Source of the DNA: Pseudomonas nicosulfuronedens
Lineage (GTDB): Bacteria; Pseudomonadota; Gammaproteobacteria; Pseudomonadales; Pseudomonadaceae
Length of the DNA stretch: 64,000 nucleotides
Direction of reading: 5' to 3'
NCBI RefSeq assembly: GCF_005877905.1
Contig: NZ_SWDV01000029.1
Coordinates: 1-64,000 of the forward strand
Part shown: piece after piece, positions 43,945-53,410 of the stretch
How the letters are laid out: each line of letters starts with the position of its first letter
Position numbering within the stretch: the stretch's first letter is position 1
Program-made: the position numbers and the translations under genes
The notes under the pieces: model-generated
Told to the model about the DNA's origin: nothing
Database searches by the model: none
What the model saw: the letters and a program-made list of their open reading frames with translations, nothing else

Positions 43945-45381
43945 ATGAGCGAACCCTTCATCCTCACGCCCCGCGTGGCTCGCCTGCTGCCCTGGCTGGT
44001 GGCCATCGCCTTTTTCATGCAGGCCCTGGACGGCACCATCCTCAACACTGCGCTGCCGAGCATGGCCCGCTCGCTGGAAGAAGACCCGCTGCGCATGCAG
44101 GGCGTGGTGATCGCCTACCTGCTCACCGTGGCGCTGCTGATCCCCTCCTCCGGCTGGATTTCCGACCGCTTCGGCACGCGTCGGGTGTTCCTCTTCGCAA
44201 TTTTCCTGTTCAGCTTCGGCTCGCTGCTCTGCGCGCTGTCGCCAAGCCTCGGCACCCTGATCGGCGCCCGCGTGGTGCAAGGTATCGGCGGCGCGCTGAT
44301 GATGCCGGTGGGACGCCTGGTGATCCTGCGTGTGTACCCGCGCACGGACCTGGTGCGCATCCTCAGCTTCGTCACCATCCCCGGCCTGCTCGGTCCGCTG
44401 GCCGGGCCCACGCTGGGCGGCTGGCTGGTGGAGTACGCCAGTTGGCACTGGATCTTCCTGATCAACCTGCCGGTAGGACTGGTGGGATTCATCGTCGCCC
44501 TGCGCCTGATGCCGGACCTGCATGGCGTGCGCGCGACACGCTTCGATACCATCGGCTTCCTGCTGTTCGGCGGCTCCATGGTGCTGATCACCATCGCCCT
44601 GGAAGGGCTGGGCGAACTGCAGATGCCCCACGTGCGCGTGGTCCTGCTACTGGTGGGCGGGCTGGTGCTGCTGGCGGCCTATTGGCTGCGCGCGCTGAAA
44701 ATCGAGGCGCCGCTGTTCCCGCCCTCGCTGTTCCAGACGCGCACCTTCGCGGTCGGGGTTCTGGGCAACCTGTTCGCACGCCTGGGCAGCGGCTCCCTGC
44801 CCTTCCTCACACCGCTGCTGCTGCAACTCGGCCTGGGGTTCAGCCCGTCGAAGGCCGGCATGACCATGATTCCCATGGCGCTGGCAGCGATGGTGATCAA
44901 GTCGCTGGCAAGGCCGCTGCTGGACTGGTTCGGCTACCGCCGGCTGCTGGTGGGCAATACCCTGCTGCTGGGCGCGATGATCGCCAGCCTCGGGCTGGTC
45001 AACCAGGAAACTCCATACGCACTGCTGCTGGTGCAACTGGCGATACTGGGCGGGATCAACTCGCTGCAGTTCACCGCGATGAACACCCTGAGCCTGATCG
45101 ACCTGCGCGACGACAATGCCAGCGCCGGCAACAGCCTGCTCTCGGTTGTCATGCAGCTGTCCATCGGCATGGGCATCGCCTGTGCCGCGGCACTACTGGG
45201 CGGGTTCAGCGGGGATGTCGAAAGCGCGCAGGGGGATGTGCTGTCAGCCTTCCACGCTACCTATTTCAGCGTCGGGCTGTTGTCCATGCTGGCGGCGGCG
45301 ATCTTCTTCCAGCTCAACGCCGACGATGGTCGGACCACACCGCGCCGGGTCGATCCGGAGACCGATGTCACCGAGCACTGA
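43945..45381 (+). CDS. MFS drug efflux transporter, DHA2 family (HsrA/MdtD-like)
   Basis: A 478-residue transporter with about fourteen helices. Motifs LDGTILNTALPSMARSL (about 28), GWISDRFGTRRVFLFA (loop 2-3, about 71) and GPLAGPTLGGWLVEYASWHWIFLINLP (motif C region) are typical of EmrB/QacA-type pumps. No membrane-fusion partner (EmrA) is next to it. The ATG at 43945 begins the predicted N-terminus. Its stop abuts the convergent protease stop at 45382. The 287 bases upstream hold no gene. Confidence 0.88.
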   Translation: MSEPFILTPRVARLLPWLVAIAFFMQALDGTILNTALPSMARSLEEDPLRMQGVVIAYLLTVALLIPSSGWISDRFGTRRVFLFAIFLFSFGSLLCALSPSLGTLIGARVVQGIGGALMMPVGRLVILRVYPRTDLVRILSFVTIPGLLGPLAGPTLGGWLVEYASWHWIFLINLPVGLVGFIVALRLMPDLHGVRATRFDTIGFLLFGGSMVLITIALEGLGELQMPHVRVVLLLVGGLVLLAAYWLRALKIEAPLFPPSLFQTRTFAVGVLGNLFARLGSGSLPFLTPLLLQLGLGFSPSKAGMTMIPMALAAMVIKSLARPLLDWFGYRRLLVGNTLLLGAMIASLGLVNQETPYALLLVQLAILGGINSLQFTAMNTLSLIDLRDDNASAGNSLLSVVMQLSIGMGIACAAALLGGFSGDVESAQGDVLSAFHATYFSVGLLSMLAAAIFFQLNADDGRTTPRRVDPETDVTEH

Positions 45382-45894
45382 TCAGGGCTTGCAGGTGGGC
45401 ACGACGGTCTGGGTCTTCGAGGCATCCACCGCGCCCAGGTGCTCAAGGGTACGACGCCCCAGCAGCACCGGGTAATCCAGGGTCTGGCGGTCGCGCAGGG
45501 TGAATTGCTCGCGGTAGACCTTGCCGCCCAGGCAAACATCCATCAGCACCACCGGAGCTCGCTCGGCGCCGCTGGCGGTCTTGAACTTGAGCACGCGCTC
45601 GACGCGCCGCTCGAAAGGCAGGCGCTCTTCCTTGCCGGTGGCCGGGTCGGTGAGCATCACGTCGTACTGCACCCAGCGCTCGTCATTCTTCTTGATCCGG
45701 ACGATGTTGCGCGCATCCATCACCGAGGTCTGCGCGCCAGTGTCCAGCTTGGCCTTGAGCGGCGCCTGCTCGGGCATCAGCGTGAGCGTTTCCACCCAGC
45801 CCCAGGTAGTGGGCTGCACGGGGGCGTCGGCGGCCAGGGCGCTGCCCGAGATGAGCAGGCCGGCGAGCAGCAGGCGGAAAGCGGGCGATGGCAT
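45382..45894 (-). CDS. Exported retropepsin-like protease (second copy)
   Basis: A 170-residue paralogue of the gene at 40907. Signal peptide ends GSALA; the active site is AKLDTGAQTSVM (about residue 50). Conserved CLGGKVYREQFTLRDR and YPVLLGRRTLEHL follow. The start at 45894 excludes an upstream extension that overlaps the cold-shock terminator. Stop abuts the MFS stop. Confidence 0.8.
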   Translation of the reverse strand: MPSPAFRLLLAGLLISGSALAADAPVQPTTWGWVETLTLMPEQAPLKAKLDTGAQTSVMDARNIVRIKKNDERWVQYDVMLTDPATGKEERLPFERRVERVLKFKTASGAERAPVVLMDVCLGGKVYREQFTLRDRQTLDYPVLLGRRTLEHLGAVDASKTQTVVPTCKP

Positions 45895-45951
45895 GGATGA
45901 CAGCTCCGGAAAATCGATGGCGACACGATGGGCAACAAGATCATAGGCAAC

Positions 45952-45985
45952 AAAAAACCCCGGATGTTTCCACCCGGGGTTCTTT
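45952..45985 (-). terminator. Intrinsic terminator of the cold-shock gene
   Basis: On the minus strand, AACCCCGGG...CCGGGGTT followed by T6, 18 bp after the stop at 46004. Confidence 0.9.
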
Positions 45986-46003
45986 TGGCTGACGCCAGGG
46001 GTC

Positions 46004-46213
46004 TTAGACCACCTGAACGCGCTCAGCCTGCATGCCTTTCTGGCCTTGCACGACTTCGAAGCTGACCTTCTGGCCTTCGGCCAGGGTCTTGAAGCCGGTA
46101 CCTTCAATGGCGCGGAAGTGAACGAATACGTCCGGGCCGCTTTCCGGAGTGATGAAGCCGTAGCCTTTGGTCTCGTTGAACCACTTGACGGTGCCGTTCT
46201 GACGATTCGACAT
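46004..46213 (-). CDS. Cold-shock domain protein (CspA family)
   Basis: A 69-residue OB-fold RNA-binding protein. RNP1 KGYGFI and RNP2 VFVHF are intact; start has AAGGAG seven bases ahead. Such proteins melt RNA structure. Its long leader suggests cold or growth-phase control, but no classical cold box could be confirmed. Confidence 0.95.
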   Translation of the reverse strand: MSNRQNGTVKWFNETKGYGFITPESGPDVFVHFRAIEGTGFKTLAEGQKVSFEVVQGQKGMQAERVQVV

Positions 46214-46537
46214 GGTGTTCTCCTTGGAACAAATCTTTAAAAATTAGCCACGTGAGCGGCCAGGAACTGAGTTGCAAGGCGTTACAAGGAGTCGAGCAGG
46301 ACGGGGTGGAATAACCGACCGCATCAGGTCACGATCGACGGCGACCCATGCAAACACAGTCCGGAAACTCTACGACAAAAATCTGAGGAAAGCGAATCTC
46401 TTGGAAAAACCGTTTATCGCGGCTTCTGGAAATTCGGACGAGTGGCCTCAAACCCTTGCCATATCAGCTTCTCAGCCCTCCTGAGGGTGCTCTCCTGCTA
46501 CACTGCGCGGCCATATGGATTCACCCGGGCTCCCTTC
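46214..46537. other. Divergent intergenic region between csp and dbpA
   Basis: 324 bases with no gene I can support. The first 40 hold the csp leader. At 46515-46541 an 8-codon ORF (MDSPGLPS) ends in TGA overlapping the GTG start of dbpA. I see no strong promoter pair. Confidence 0.5.
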
Positions 46538-47914
46538 GTGACCACCTCCGCATTTTCCAGCCTCGCGCTGTCGGCCGACCTGCTGGCCAACCTCGACTCT
46601 CTCGGCTATCGCGAGATGACGCCGATCCAGGCCGCCGCCCTGCCGGCGATCCTCAAGGGCCGCGACCTGATCGCCCAGGCCAAGACCGGTAGCGGCAAGA
46701 CTGCCGCCTTCGGCATTGGCCTGCTCAGCCCGCTGAATCCGCGCTACTTCGGCTGCCAGGCGCTGGTGCTGTGCCCGACCCGCGAGCTGGCTGACCAGGT
46801 GGCCAAGGAAATCCGCCGCCTGGCCCGTGCCGCCGACAACATCAAGGTGCTGACCCTCTGCGGCGGCGTGCCATTCGGCCCGCAGATCGGCTCGCTGGAG
46901 CACGGCGCCCACGTGGTGGTCGGCACGCCGGGGCGGATCCAGGAACACCTGCGCCGCGGCACCCTGAAGCTCGACGGCCTCAATACCCTGGTGCTCGACG
47001 AAGCCGACCGCATGCTCGACATGGGCTTCTACGACAGCATCGCCGACATCATCGGCCAGGCCCCGGCGCGCCGGCAGACCCTGCTGTTCTCCGCCACCTA
47101 CCCCGAGGGCATCGACCAACTGGCGGCGAAGTTCCTGAAGAACCCCGAGCGCGTGGAAGTGGAAGCGCTGCACGACGACAGTCAGATCGAACAGCACTTC
47201 TACGAGATCGACCCCAAGCAGCGCCTCGATGCCGTCGTACGTCTGCTTCAGCATTTCCGCCCGCAATCCTGCGTCGCCTTCTGTCATACCCGCCAGCAGT
47301 GCATGGAAGTGGTGGAGCAACTCAATGCCCGCAAGATTTCCGCCCTGGCCCTGCATGGCGACCTGGAGCAGCGCGAGCGCGATCAGGTACTGACCATGTT
47401 CGCCAACCGCAGCTGCAGCGTGCTGGTGGCCACCGACGTGGCCGCGCGCGGGCTGGATATCGCTGCGCTGGAAGCCGTGATCAATGTCGAACTGTCACGC
47501 GACGCACAGGTCCATGTGCACCGCATCGGCCGCAGCGGCCGCGCCGGCGAGAAGGGCCTCGCACTCTCGCTGGTGACCCCGGCAGAAGCCAGCCGCGCCC
47601 AGGCCATCGAAGACCTGCAGGGCGCGCCACTGAACTGGGAGCGCATCGACTTCCTCAAGGCCAACGACGCTCCATTGCTGCCGCCGATGACCAGCCTGGC
47701 CATCGCCGGCGGGCGCAAGGACAAACTGCGCCCCGGCGATATCCTTGGCGCGCTGACCGGTGACGCCGGGCTCAAGGGCACCCAGGTCGGCAAGATCGCC
47801 ATCTTCGACTTCCAGGCCTTTGTCGCCGTCGAACGCGACGTGGCCAAGCAAGCGCTGAAGCACTTCAACGAAGGCAAGATCAAGGGCCGCTCGTTCAAGG
47901 CACGCATCCTCTGA
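46538..47914 (+). CDS. dbpA: ATP-dependent RNA helicase DbpA
   Basis: A 458-residue DEAD-box helicase (E. coli DbpA 457) activated by hairpin 92 of 23S rRNA and acting in 50S assembly. Motifs: AKTGSGKTAAFG (I), PTRELADQV (Ia), DEADRMLDMGF (II), FSATY (III), VATDVAARGLDI (V), HRIGRSGRAG (VI). The C-terminal RNA-binding domain (about 385-458, PGDILGALTGDAGLKGTQVG) is the DbpA type. GTG at 46538 gives the family length, though the ribosome binding site is poor. Confidence 0.94.
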   Translation: MTTSAFSSLALSADLLANLDSLGYREMTPIQAAALPAILKGRDLIAQAKTGSGKTAAFGIGLLSPLNPRYFGCQALVLCPTRELADQVAKEIRRLARAADNIKVLTLCGGVPFGPQIGSLEHGAHVVVGTPGRIQEHLRRGTLKLDGLNTLVLDEADRMLDMGFYDSIADIIGQAPARRQTLLFSATYPEGIDQLAAKFLKNPERVEVEALHDDSQIEQHFYEIDPKQRLDAVVRLLQHFRPQSCVAFCHTRQQCMEVVEQLNARKISALALHGDLEQRERDQVLTMFANRSCSVLVATDVAARGLDIAALEAVINVELSRDAQVHVHRIGRSGRAGEKGLALSLVTPAEASRAQAIEDLQGAPLNWERIDFLKANDAPLLPPMTSLAIAGGRKDKLRPGDILGALTGDAGLKGTQVGKIAIFDFQAFVAVERDVAKQALKHFNEGKIKGRSFKARIL

Positions 47915-47925
47915 CATCGTTCGCC

Positions 47926-47975
47926 CTGCAGGAGTGCGCCACGCCGGCAGTCGCGCGTACGGCCCGCTCCTGCAG
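47926..47975 (+). terminator. Hairpin after dbpA
   Basis: CTGCAGGAGTG pairs with CGCTCCTGCAG (one mismatch) across a 28-base loop. No T run; it may be a REP-like element or a terminator stem. Confidence 0.5.
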
Positions 47976-48065
47976 ACGCGACACCCAACCTGTCGCGCTC
48001 GCGATAGCCGCGCCCGGAGCGATCCGCTAGTCTGAGCAACAGACATCCGGAAGTCCCGCACGCGC

Positions 48066-50261
48066 ATGCTCTCCTCCCCACTGCTCCAGTCTCTGCGGCG
48101 CCTCTGGGCGCTGGACAAGTTCGCCTACAGCCTGCGGGTGTTCGTCGCCCTCAGCGGGGTCATGCTCGCGTGCTGGCTGCAGGGTCGGCCCGAGCTGGTG
48201 ATCCCGCTGTTCCTCGGCGTCATCGCCAGCGCACTGGCGGAAACCGACGACCACTGGCTCGGCCGCCTGCAGGCCCTGCTGGTGACCCTGGCCTGCTTCA
48301 GCATCGCCGCGCTGGCGGTGGAGCTGCTGTTCCCCTACCCGCTCCTGTTCGTCGCCGGGCTCGCGCTCTCGACCTTCGCCATGCCCCTGCTCGGCGCCCT
48401 GGGCGAGCGTTATGCGGCCATTGCCTCGGCCACGCTGATCCTGTCGATCTACACCATGATCGGCGTTGACCAGCGCGGCGGCACGCCCAGCGACTTCTGG
48501 CGCGAGCCGCTGCTGCTGGTGGCCGGCGCGGGCTGGTACGGGCTGCTCTCGGTGCTGTGGAACGCGCTGTTCGCCAACCAGCCGGTGCAGCAGAGCCTGG
48601 CGAAGCTGTTCCTCGAACTGGGCGAGTACCTGAAGATCAAGTCGACGCTGCTGGAGCCGCTGCGCCATCTCGACGTCGAGGCCCAGCGCCTCGCGCTGGC
48701 GCGGCAGAACGGGCGGGTCGTGGTGGCGCTCAACCAGGCCAAGGAAACCATCCTCGCGCGCCTCTCCCACGGCAGGCCGAGCCCGAAGATCAGCCGCTAC
48801 CTGAAGCTCTACTTCATCGCCCAGGACATCCACGAGCGCGCCAGCTCCTCGCACTACCCGTACAACCAGCTGGCCGAGGCCTTCTTCCACAGCGACGTGC
48901 TGTTCCGTTGCCAACGCCTGCTCAACCAGCAGGGCAAGGCGTGCAAGGCACTGGCGAAAGCGATCCAGCTGCGCCAGCCGTTCGATTACAACGACAGCGA
49001 ACTGGCCCTGGCCGACCTCAATGCCTCACTGGAACACCTGCGCCAGCAGGACAACCCGGCCTGGCGCGGACTGCTGCGCTCCCTCGGCGCGCTGGCGGCC
49101 AACCTCACCACCCTGGACCGCAAGCTCAGTGGCGCGAGTAACCCCGACGCACTGGACGACGAGCAGGACAGCACGCTGCTGGACCGTTCGCCGCGCTCGT
49201 TCAAGGACGCGCTGGAGCGCATCCGCCTGCAGGTCTCGCCGACCTCGCTGCTGTTCCGCCACGCCCTGCGCCTGTCGCTGGCACTGGCCGCCGGCTACGG
49301 CATGCTGCACCTGATCCACCCGACCCAGGGCTACTGGATCATGCTCACCACGGTGTTCGTCTGCCAGCCCAACTATGGCGCCACGCGTATCCGCATGGTG
49401 CAGCGGATTCTCGGCACGCTGGTCGGCCTCGTAGCGGGCTGGGCGCTGATCGACCTGTTCCCCAACCCGCTGATCCAATCGCTGCTGGCAGTGGTCGCCG
49501 GAGTCGCCTTCTTCGCCACGCGAAGCACCCGCTACACGTTGGCGACAGCGGCAATCACCCTGCTGGTGCTGTTCTGCTTCAACCAGGTAGGCGACGGCTA
49601 CGGGCTGATCCTGCCACGCCTGTTCGATACCCTGCTCGGCGCGCTCATCGCCGGCATCGCCGTATTCCTGGTACTGCCCGACTGGCACGGGCGCAGCCTG
49701 CACCGCCTGGTCGGTGGCACCCTGGCGTGCAACAGCCGCTACCTGCGGGAAATCATGCAGCAGTACGCCAACGGCAAGCGCGACGACCTCGCCTACCGCA
49801 CCGCCCGGCGCAACGCTCACAACGCCGACGCAACGCTCTCCACCACCCTGTCGAACATGCTGCTGGAGCCCGGCCACTTCCGGAAGGACGCGGAGATCGG
49901 CTTCCGCTTCCTGGTGCTGTCGCACACCCTGCTCAGCTACCTCTCCGCCCTCGGCGCGCACCGCAACCAGCTGCCGCCGGACGTCAACGACGACCTCATC
50001 GCCGAGGCTGCCGAGCGCCTGACCAGCAGTCTCGACGACATCGCCGCGCGCCTCAACGAGCGACGCCCGGTGGCTATCTACAGCGACGAGGAAGACGCGC
50101 TGGCCAAGCGCCTGGAAGAACTGCCCGACGAACAGGATGACGCCCACCGGCTGGTGCAGACCCAGCTGGCACTCATTTGCCGACAGCTCACACCGCTGCG
50201 AACCCTGGCAGCACACCTGCTGAAGAGGGACATCGGCGCGGAGCAGACCGAAGCCGCCTGA
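48066..50261 (+). CDS. FUSC family inner-membrane protein (YccS/YhfK-like)
   Basis: A 731-residue protein with two sets of about six membrane helices (about 20-140 and 395-520) and two cytoplasmic domains, the FUSC arrangement of YccS/YhfK. GYWIMLTTVFVCQPNYGATRIRMVQRILGT near 420 is the family motif. It is related to aromatic-acid efflux (AaeB) proteins, and the substrate is unknown. Its start has no strong ribosome binding site. Confidence 0.87.
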   Translation: MLSSPLLQSLRRLWALDKFAYSLRVFVALSGVMLACWLQGRPELVIPLFLGVIASALAETDDHWLGRLQALLVTLACFSIAALAVELLFPYPLLFVAGLALSTFAMPLLGALGERYAAIASATLILSIYTMIGVDQRGGTPSDFWREPLLLVAGAGWYGLLSVLWNALFANQPVQQSLAKLFLELGEYLKIKSTLLEPLRHLDVEAQRLALARQNGRVVVALNQAKETILARLSHGRPSPKISRYLKLYFIAQDIHERASSSHYPYNQLAEAFFHSDVLFRCQRLLNQQGKACKALAKAIQLRQPFDYNDSELALADLNASLEHLRQQDNPAWRGLLRSLGALAANLTTLDRKLSGASNPDALDDEQDSTLLDRSPRSFKDALERIRLQVSPTSLLFRHALRLSLALAAGYGMLHLIHPTQGYWIMLTTVFVCQPNYGATRIRMVQRILGTLVGLVAGWALIDLFPNPLIQSLLAVVAGVAFFATRSTRYTLATAAITLLVLFCFNQVGDGYGLILPRLFDTLLGALIAGIAVFLVLPDWHGRSLHRLVGGTLACNSRYLREIMQQYANGKRDDLAYRTARRNAHNADATLSTTLSNMLLEPGHFRKDAEIGFRFLVLSHTLLSYLSALGAHRNQLPPDVNDDLIAEAAERLTSSLDDIAARLNERRPVAIYSDEEDALAKRLEELPDEQDDAHRLVQTQLALICRQLTPLRTLAAHLLKRDIGAEQTEAA

Positions 50262-50287
50262 CGCTTTTGTAGGAGCCCAAAGCCCCG

Positions 50288-51022
50288 TCAGAGACCGTGC
50301 TCGCGCATCAGTTGGTCGTAGCTGCCGTCCTCGCGCATTTCACGGATCGCCTTGTTGAACGCCTCGACTATCTCGGCATGGTGCGGATTGTGCCGGCCTA
50401 CCAGGATATGCAGACCATTCTCCGCCAGGGGCATCGGCAGGAACTCCAGCTGCCCCTTGAGCTCGGCGAGGTCACCGTTAAAGTGCACCCGCGCGGTGAT
50501 CTCGTCCTCCAGCGTCAGGTCCACACGGCCGGCCTGCAGCATCAGCGCGGCGTTGACGAAGCTGAACACCGGCACCCGCTGCAGTTTTGGGTCGCGATCG
50601 AAGGCCTCGGAATAGGCGTAGCCGCGCACCATGGCGATGCGGTACGGATAGAGATCAGCCAGCTTGCCGAAGGTGATGGGCGAACCCTGGCGCTTGATCA
50701 GGCGCACGCGGTTGACCAGGTAGGGTTGGGAATACACACCGAAGGATTCCCGCTCCGGGGAATACCAGGCATCCGCCACCAGGTCGTACTCGCCGTTCGT
50801 CACGCCATGCAGCACTCGCGGCCAGGGCACTTCGATGTACTCGCTGGCATAACCGGCACGTTTGAGCGCCGCCTGCACGAGGTGCACCGCCACACCGTTG
50901 CCGGGCAACTGGCGGTCTGCGTAGGGCGGCCAGCGATCCGCCGCGATGCGCAGCACCTCCCCGGCCCGCGCCACGCTGGAAACGCACAGGAACAGCAGAA
51001 TCAGCAGCAGGCGCAGCGGCAT
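50288..51022 (-). CDS. Periplasmic substrate-binding protein (amino-acid type)
   Basis: A 244-residue type II periplasmic binding protein: signal peptide (MPLRLLLILLFLCVSSVARA), then AADRWPPYADRQLPGNGVAVHLVQAALKRAGY and YDLVADAWYSPERE, typical of family-3 solute binders. No permease or ATPase lies beside it, so it may be a stand-alone sensor or a transporter partner elsewhere. Start ATG 51022 is chosen for the signal peptide. Confidence 0.82.
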   Translation of the reverse strand: MPLRLLLILLFLCVSSVARAGEVLRIAADRWPPYADRQLPGNGVAVHLVQAALKRAGYASEYIEVPWPRVLHGVTNGEYDLVADAWYSPERESFGVYSQPYLVNRVRLIKRQGSPITFGKLADLYPYRIAMVRGYAYSEAFDRDPKLQRVPVFSFVNAALMLQAGRVDLTLEDEITARVHFNGDLAELKGQLEFLPMPLAENGLHILVGRHNPHHAEIVEAFNKAIREMREDGSYDQLMREHGL

Positions 51023-51084
51023 CGGGCGTGTCGTCCAGGGAGAAGCTTTCAAGACTAGACGCTGCTCGCCCCGGCGCGCCAACC

Positions 51085-51858
51085 TCAGAACAACATTGCC
51101 GCGCGCAGACTCATGCCGCCGCCGGTTTCCGGGACCACCGCCACGTTGTAGCGCTCGCTTTCCGGCCCCTCGAGGAACAGGTTGTAGGTGAAGTTGGCGA
51201 AGAAATTACCCACCGCCATGCCGACCAGCACGTCGGTGGGGTAGTGCTTGTCCCCTTCCACCCGCGACAGTGCGGTCAGCCCGTCGAGGGTATAGAGCCC
51301 GGCCTTGGCGGTGTAGCGCCAGGTCGGGTCCATGTCGATGTAGTCCAAGTTGCGGCGGGTGAAACTGTTGTGTACTGCGGTCACGGCAGTGTGCTTGGAA
51401 GGGAAGGAGTCATCGGGAATCCCGTCAGGTCGTTCACGCCCGGACCACTCCTTGGCTTCCTCGACGAAGCCGGTGACGGCATAGCGGTCTACCAGCAGCA
51501 GCGACAGGTTGCGACCGCGCCAGCTCCACTTCTCCTCGGTGCTCACATCCTTGGGCGAGACCACCAGAGCCGTGACGACGCTCAGGCCGGTAGCTAGGTT
51601 GAGCATGCGGTCGGCCGCCTGGTTGGCGTCGCCGCCGAAGAACCAATCGTGGTTACTCGCCGACTTCTGCCACTTGTGGTCCCAGTTACCCGCGGCGATC
51701 ACTGCCGCGCCAGCCACCGGGCCCCAGACGTCGGCGCTGGTGGCGGCGCGCTGCGCCGAATCCCCCACCCGCTGCCAGCTCATTTGCGGTGCTCCGGCGC
51801 AGCCGATGAGCGCGACACTGGCCGCCAGGGTGGCGACTGCCAGCAAAGTCCGATTCAT
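51085..51858 (-). CDS. PAP2-type phosphatase lipoprotein
   Basis: A 257-residue lipoprotein (lipobox ALIGC, Cys about 20) with the phosphatidic-acid phosphatase type 2 motifs: RPDGIPDDSFPSKHTA (about 142-157) and SRVEGDKHYPTDVLVG (about 198-213). It probably dephosphorylates a lipid phosphate in the envelope. GGGGGAA precedes the ATG. Confidence 0.87.
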   Translation of the reverse strand: MNRTLLAVATLAASVALIGCAGAPQMSWQRVGDSAQRAATSADVWGPVAGAAVIAAGNWDHKWQKSASNHDWFFGGDANQAADRMLNLATGLSVVTALVVSPKDVSTEEKWSWRGRNLSLLLVDRYAVTGFVEEAKEWSGRERPDGIPDDSFPSKHTAVTAVHNSFTRRNLDYIDMDPTWRYTAKAGLYTLDGLTALSRVEGDKHYPTDVLVGMAVGNFFANFTYNLFLEGPESERYNVAVVPETGGGMSLRAAMLF

Positions 51859-51998
51859 GATGTTCCCCCATGCGCCCGGCCCGCTCCAGAGCAGCAGACG
51901 CGTCAATGCATGAGCGGGGAAGCATAGTCGGGTCGATTCCGAAGGCCCCTGCCTTCAGTCATTAATCGGTAACTCTTCATTTCCTTCAGTGGAAAAAG

Positions 51999-52024
51999 AA
52001 AAACCCCGCCAAGGCGGGGTTTTT
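51999..52024. terminator. Bidirectional terminator after maeB
   Basis: AAAAACCCCGCC-AA-GGCGGGGTTTTT, 15 bp past the maeB stop on the minus strand; T-runs on both strands. Confidence 0.92.
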
Positions 52025-52038
52025 CAAATCAGACGGAA

Positions 52039-53307
52039 TCAGCCTTTGAAGACGTCTTCCACCGACTGCAGCGGGTAGTGCTTCGGATACGGCAGGGTCG
52101 CCACGCCGGTCTCGATGGCGGCCTTGGCCACGGCATCGGAAACGACGGTGATCAGGCGCTTGTCCATCGGCTTCGGAATGATGTACTCGCGGCCGAACTC
52201 GATGCCGCTCACGCCGTAGGCGTCGCACACGTCCTGGGGTACCGGCAGCTTGGCCAGGTCACGCAGGGCCAGCGCGGCGGCGATCTTCATTTCTTCGTTG
52301 ATGCGGGTGGCGCGTACGTCCAGGGCACCGCGGAAGATGAAGGGGAAGCCCAGTACGTTGTTCACCTGGTTCGGGTAGTCCGAACGACCGGTGGCCATGA
52401 TCACGTCATCGCGGGTGGCGTGGGCCAGTTCCGGCTTGATTTCCGGGTCCGGGTTGGAGCAGGCGAAGACGATCGGATTCGGCGCCATGCGCTTGAGGTC
52501 TTCCGGGCTCAGCAGGTTGGCGCCGGACAGGCCGACGAATACGTCGGCGCCTTCCAGGGCGTCAGCCAGGGTGCGCTTGTCGGTCTCGGTGGCGAACACG
52601 GCCTTGTACTGGTTCAGGTCGTTGCGGCCGGCGTGGATCACGCCCTGGCGGTCGATCATGTAGATGTTCTCGACCTTGCCACCCATGCTCACCAGCAGCT
52701 TCATGCAGGAGATGGCGGCAGCGCCGGCGCCCAGGCAGACGATCTTCGCGGTCTCCAGCTTCTTGCCGGCGATTTCCAGTGCGTTGAGCATGCCGGCGGC
52801 GGTTACGATCGCGGTGCCGTGCTGGTCATCGTGGAATACCGGGATGTCGCACTGCTCGATCAGCGCGCGCTCGATCTCGAAGCACTCGGGTGCCTTGATG
52901 TCTTCCAGGTTGATGCCGCCGAAGGTGATGGAGATGCGCTTGACGGTATCGATGAAGGCCTGCGGGCTCTCGGCGTCGACTTCGATGTCGAACACGTCGA
53001 CACCGGCGAAACGCTTGAACAGCACGCCCTTGCCTTCCATGACCGGCTTGGAGGCCAGCGGGCCGAGGTTGCCCAGGCCGAGAATGGCAGTGCCGTCGGA
53101 AATGACCGCGACCAGGTTGCCCTTGCCGGTGTACTTGAAGGCCAGTTCCGGATCACGCGCGATTTCGCGCACCGGCTCGGCGACACCCGGGCTGTAGGCC
53201 AGCGACAGGTCGCGAGCGGTGGCGGTCGGCTTGGTCAGCTCGACGCTCAGTTTACCGGGGCGGGGTTGGGCGTGATATTCGAGGGCAGCGGTCTTGAGAT
53301 CAGACAT
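52039..53307 (-). CDS. maeB: Malic enzyme
   Basis: A 422-residue enzyme that decarboxylates malate to pyruvate with NAD(P)+. It has [15 protein letters not shown] near the start, [15 protein letters not shown], and the nucleotide loop [15 protein letters not shown]. coli MaeB has a phosphotransacetylase-like C-terminal domain of about 330 residues that is absent here, so this is the short form found in Pseudomonas. ATG at 53307 follows GGAAG. It supplies pyruvate and NADPH during growth on dicarboxylates or C2. Confidence 0.93.
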   Translation of the reverse strand: MSDLKTAALEYHAQPRPGKLSVELTKPTATARDLSLAYSPGVAEPVREIARDPELAFKYTGKGNLVAVISDGTAILGLGNLGPLASKPVMEGKGVLFKRFAGVDVFDIEVDAESPQAFIDTVKRISITFGGINLEDIKAPECFEIERALIEQCDIPVFHDDQHGTAIVTAAGMLNALEIAGKKLETAKIVCLGAGAAAISCMKLLVSMGGKVENIYMIDRQGVIHAGRNDLNQYKAVFATETDKRTLADALEGADVFVGLSGANLLSPEDLKRMAPNPIVFACSNPDPEIKPELAHATRDDVIMATGRSDYPNQVNNVLGFPFIFRGALDVRATRINEEMKIAAALALRDLAKLPVPQDVCDAYGVSGIEFGREYIIPKPMDKRLITVVSDAVAKAAIETGVATLPYPKHYPLQSVEDVFKG

Positions 53308-53410
53308 TTGGGCACTTCCGCTTTTGTTGCTTGTTGGACAGACGGGGGCCCGAGCATACGCACAAACCCTGCACCTGCCAAGGTAGCCCAAGCCCCTGCT
53401 GTCAAGACCT

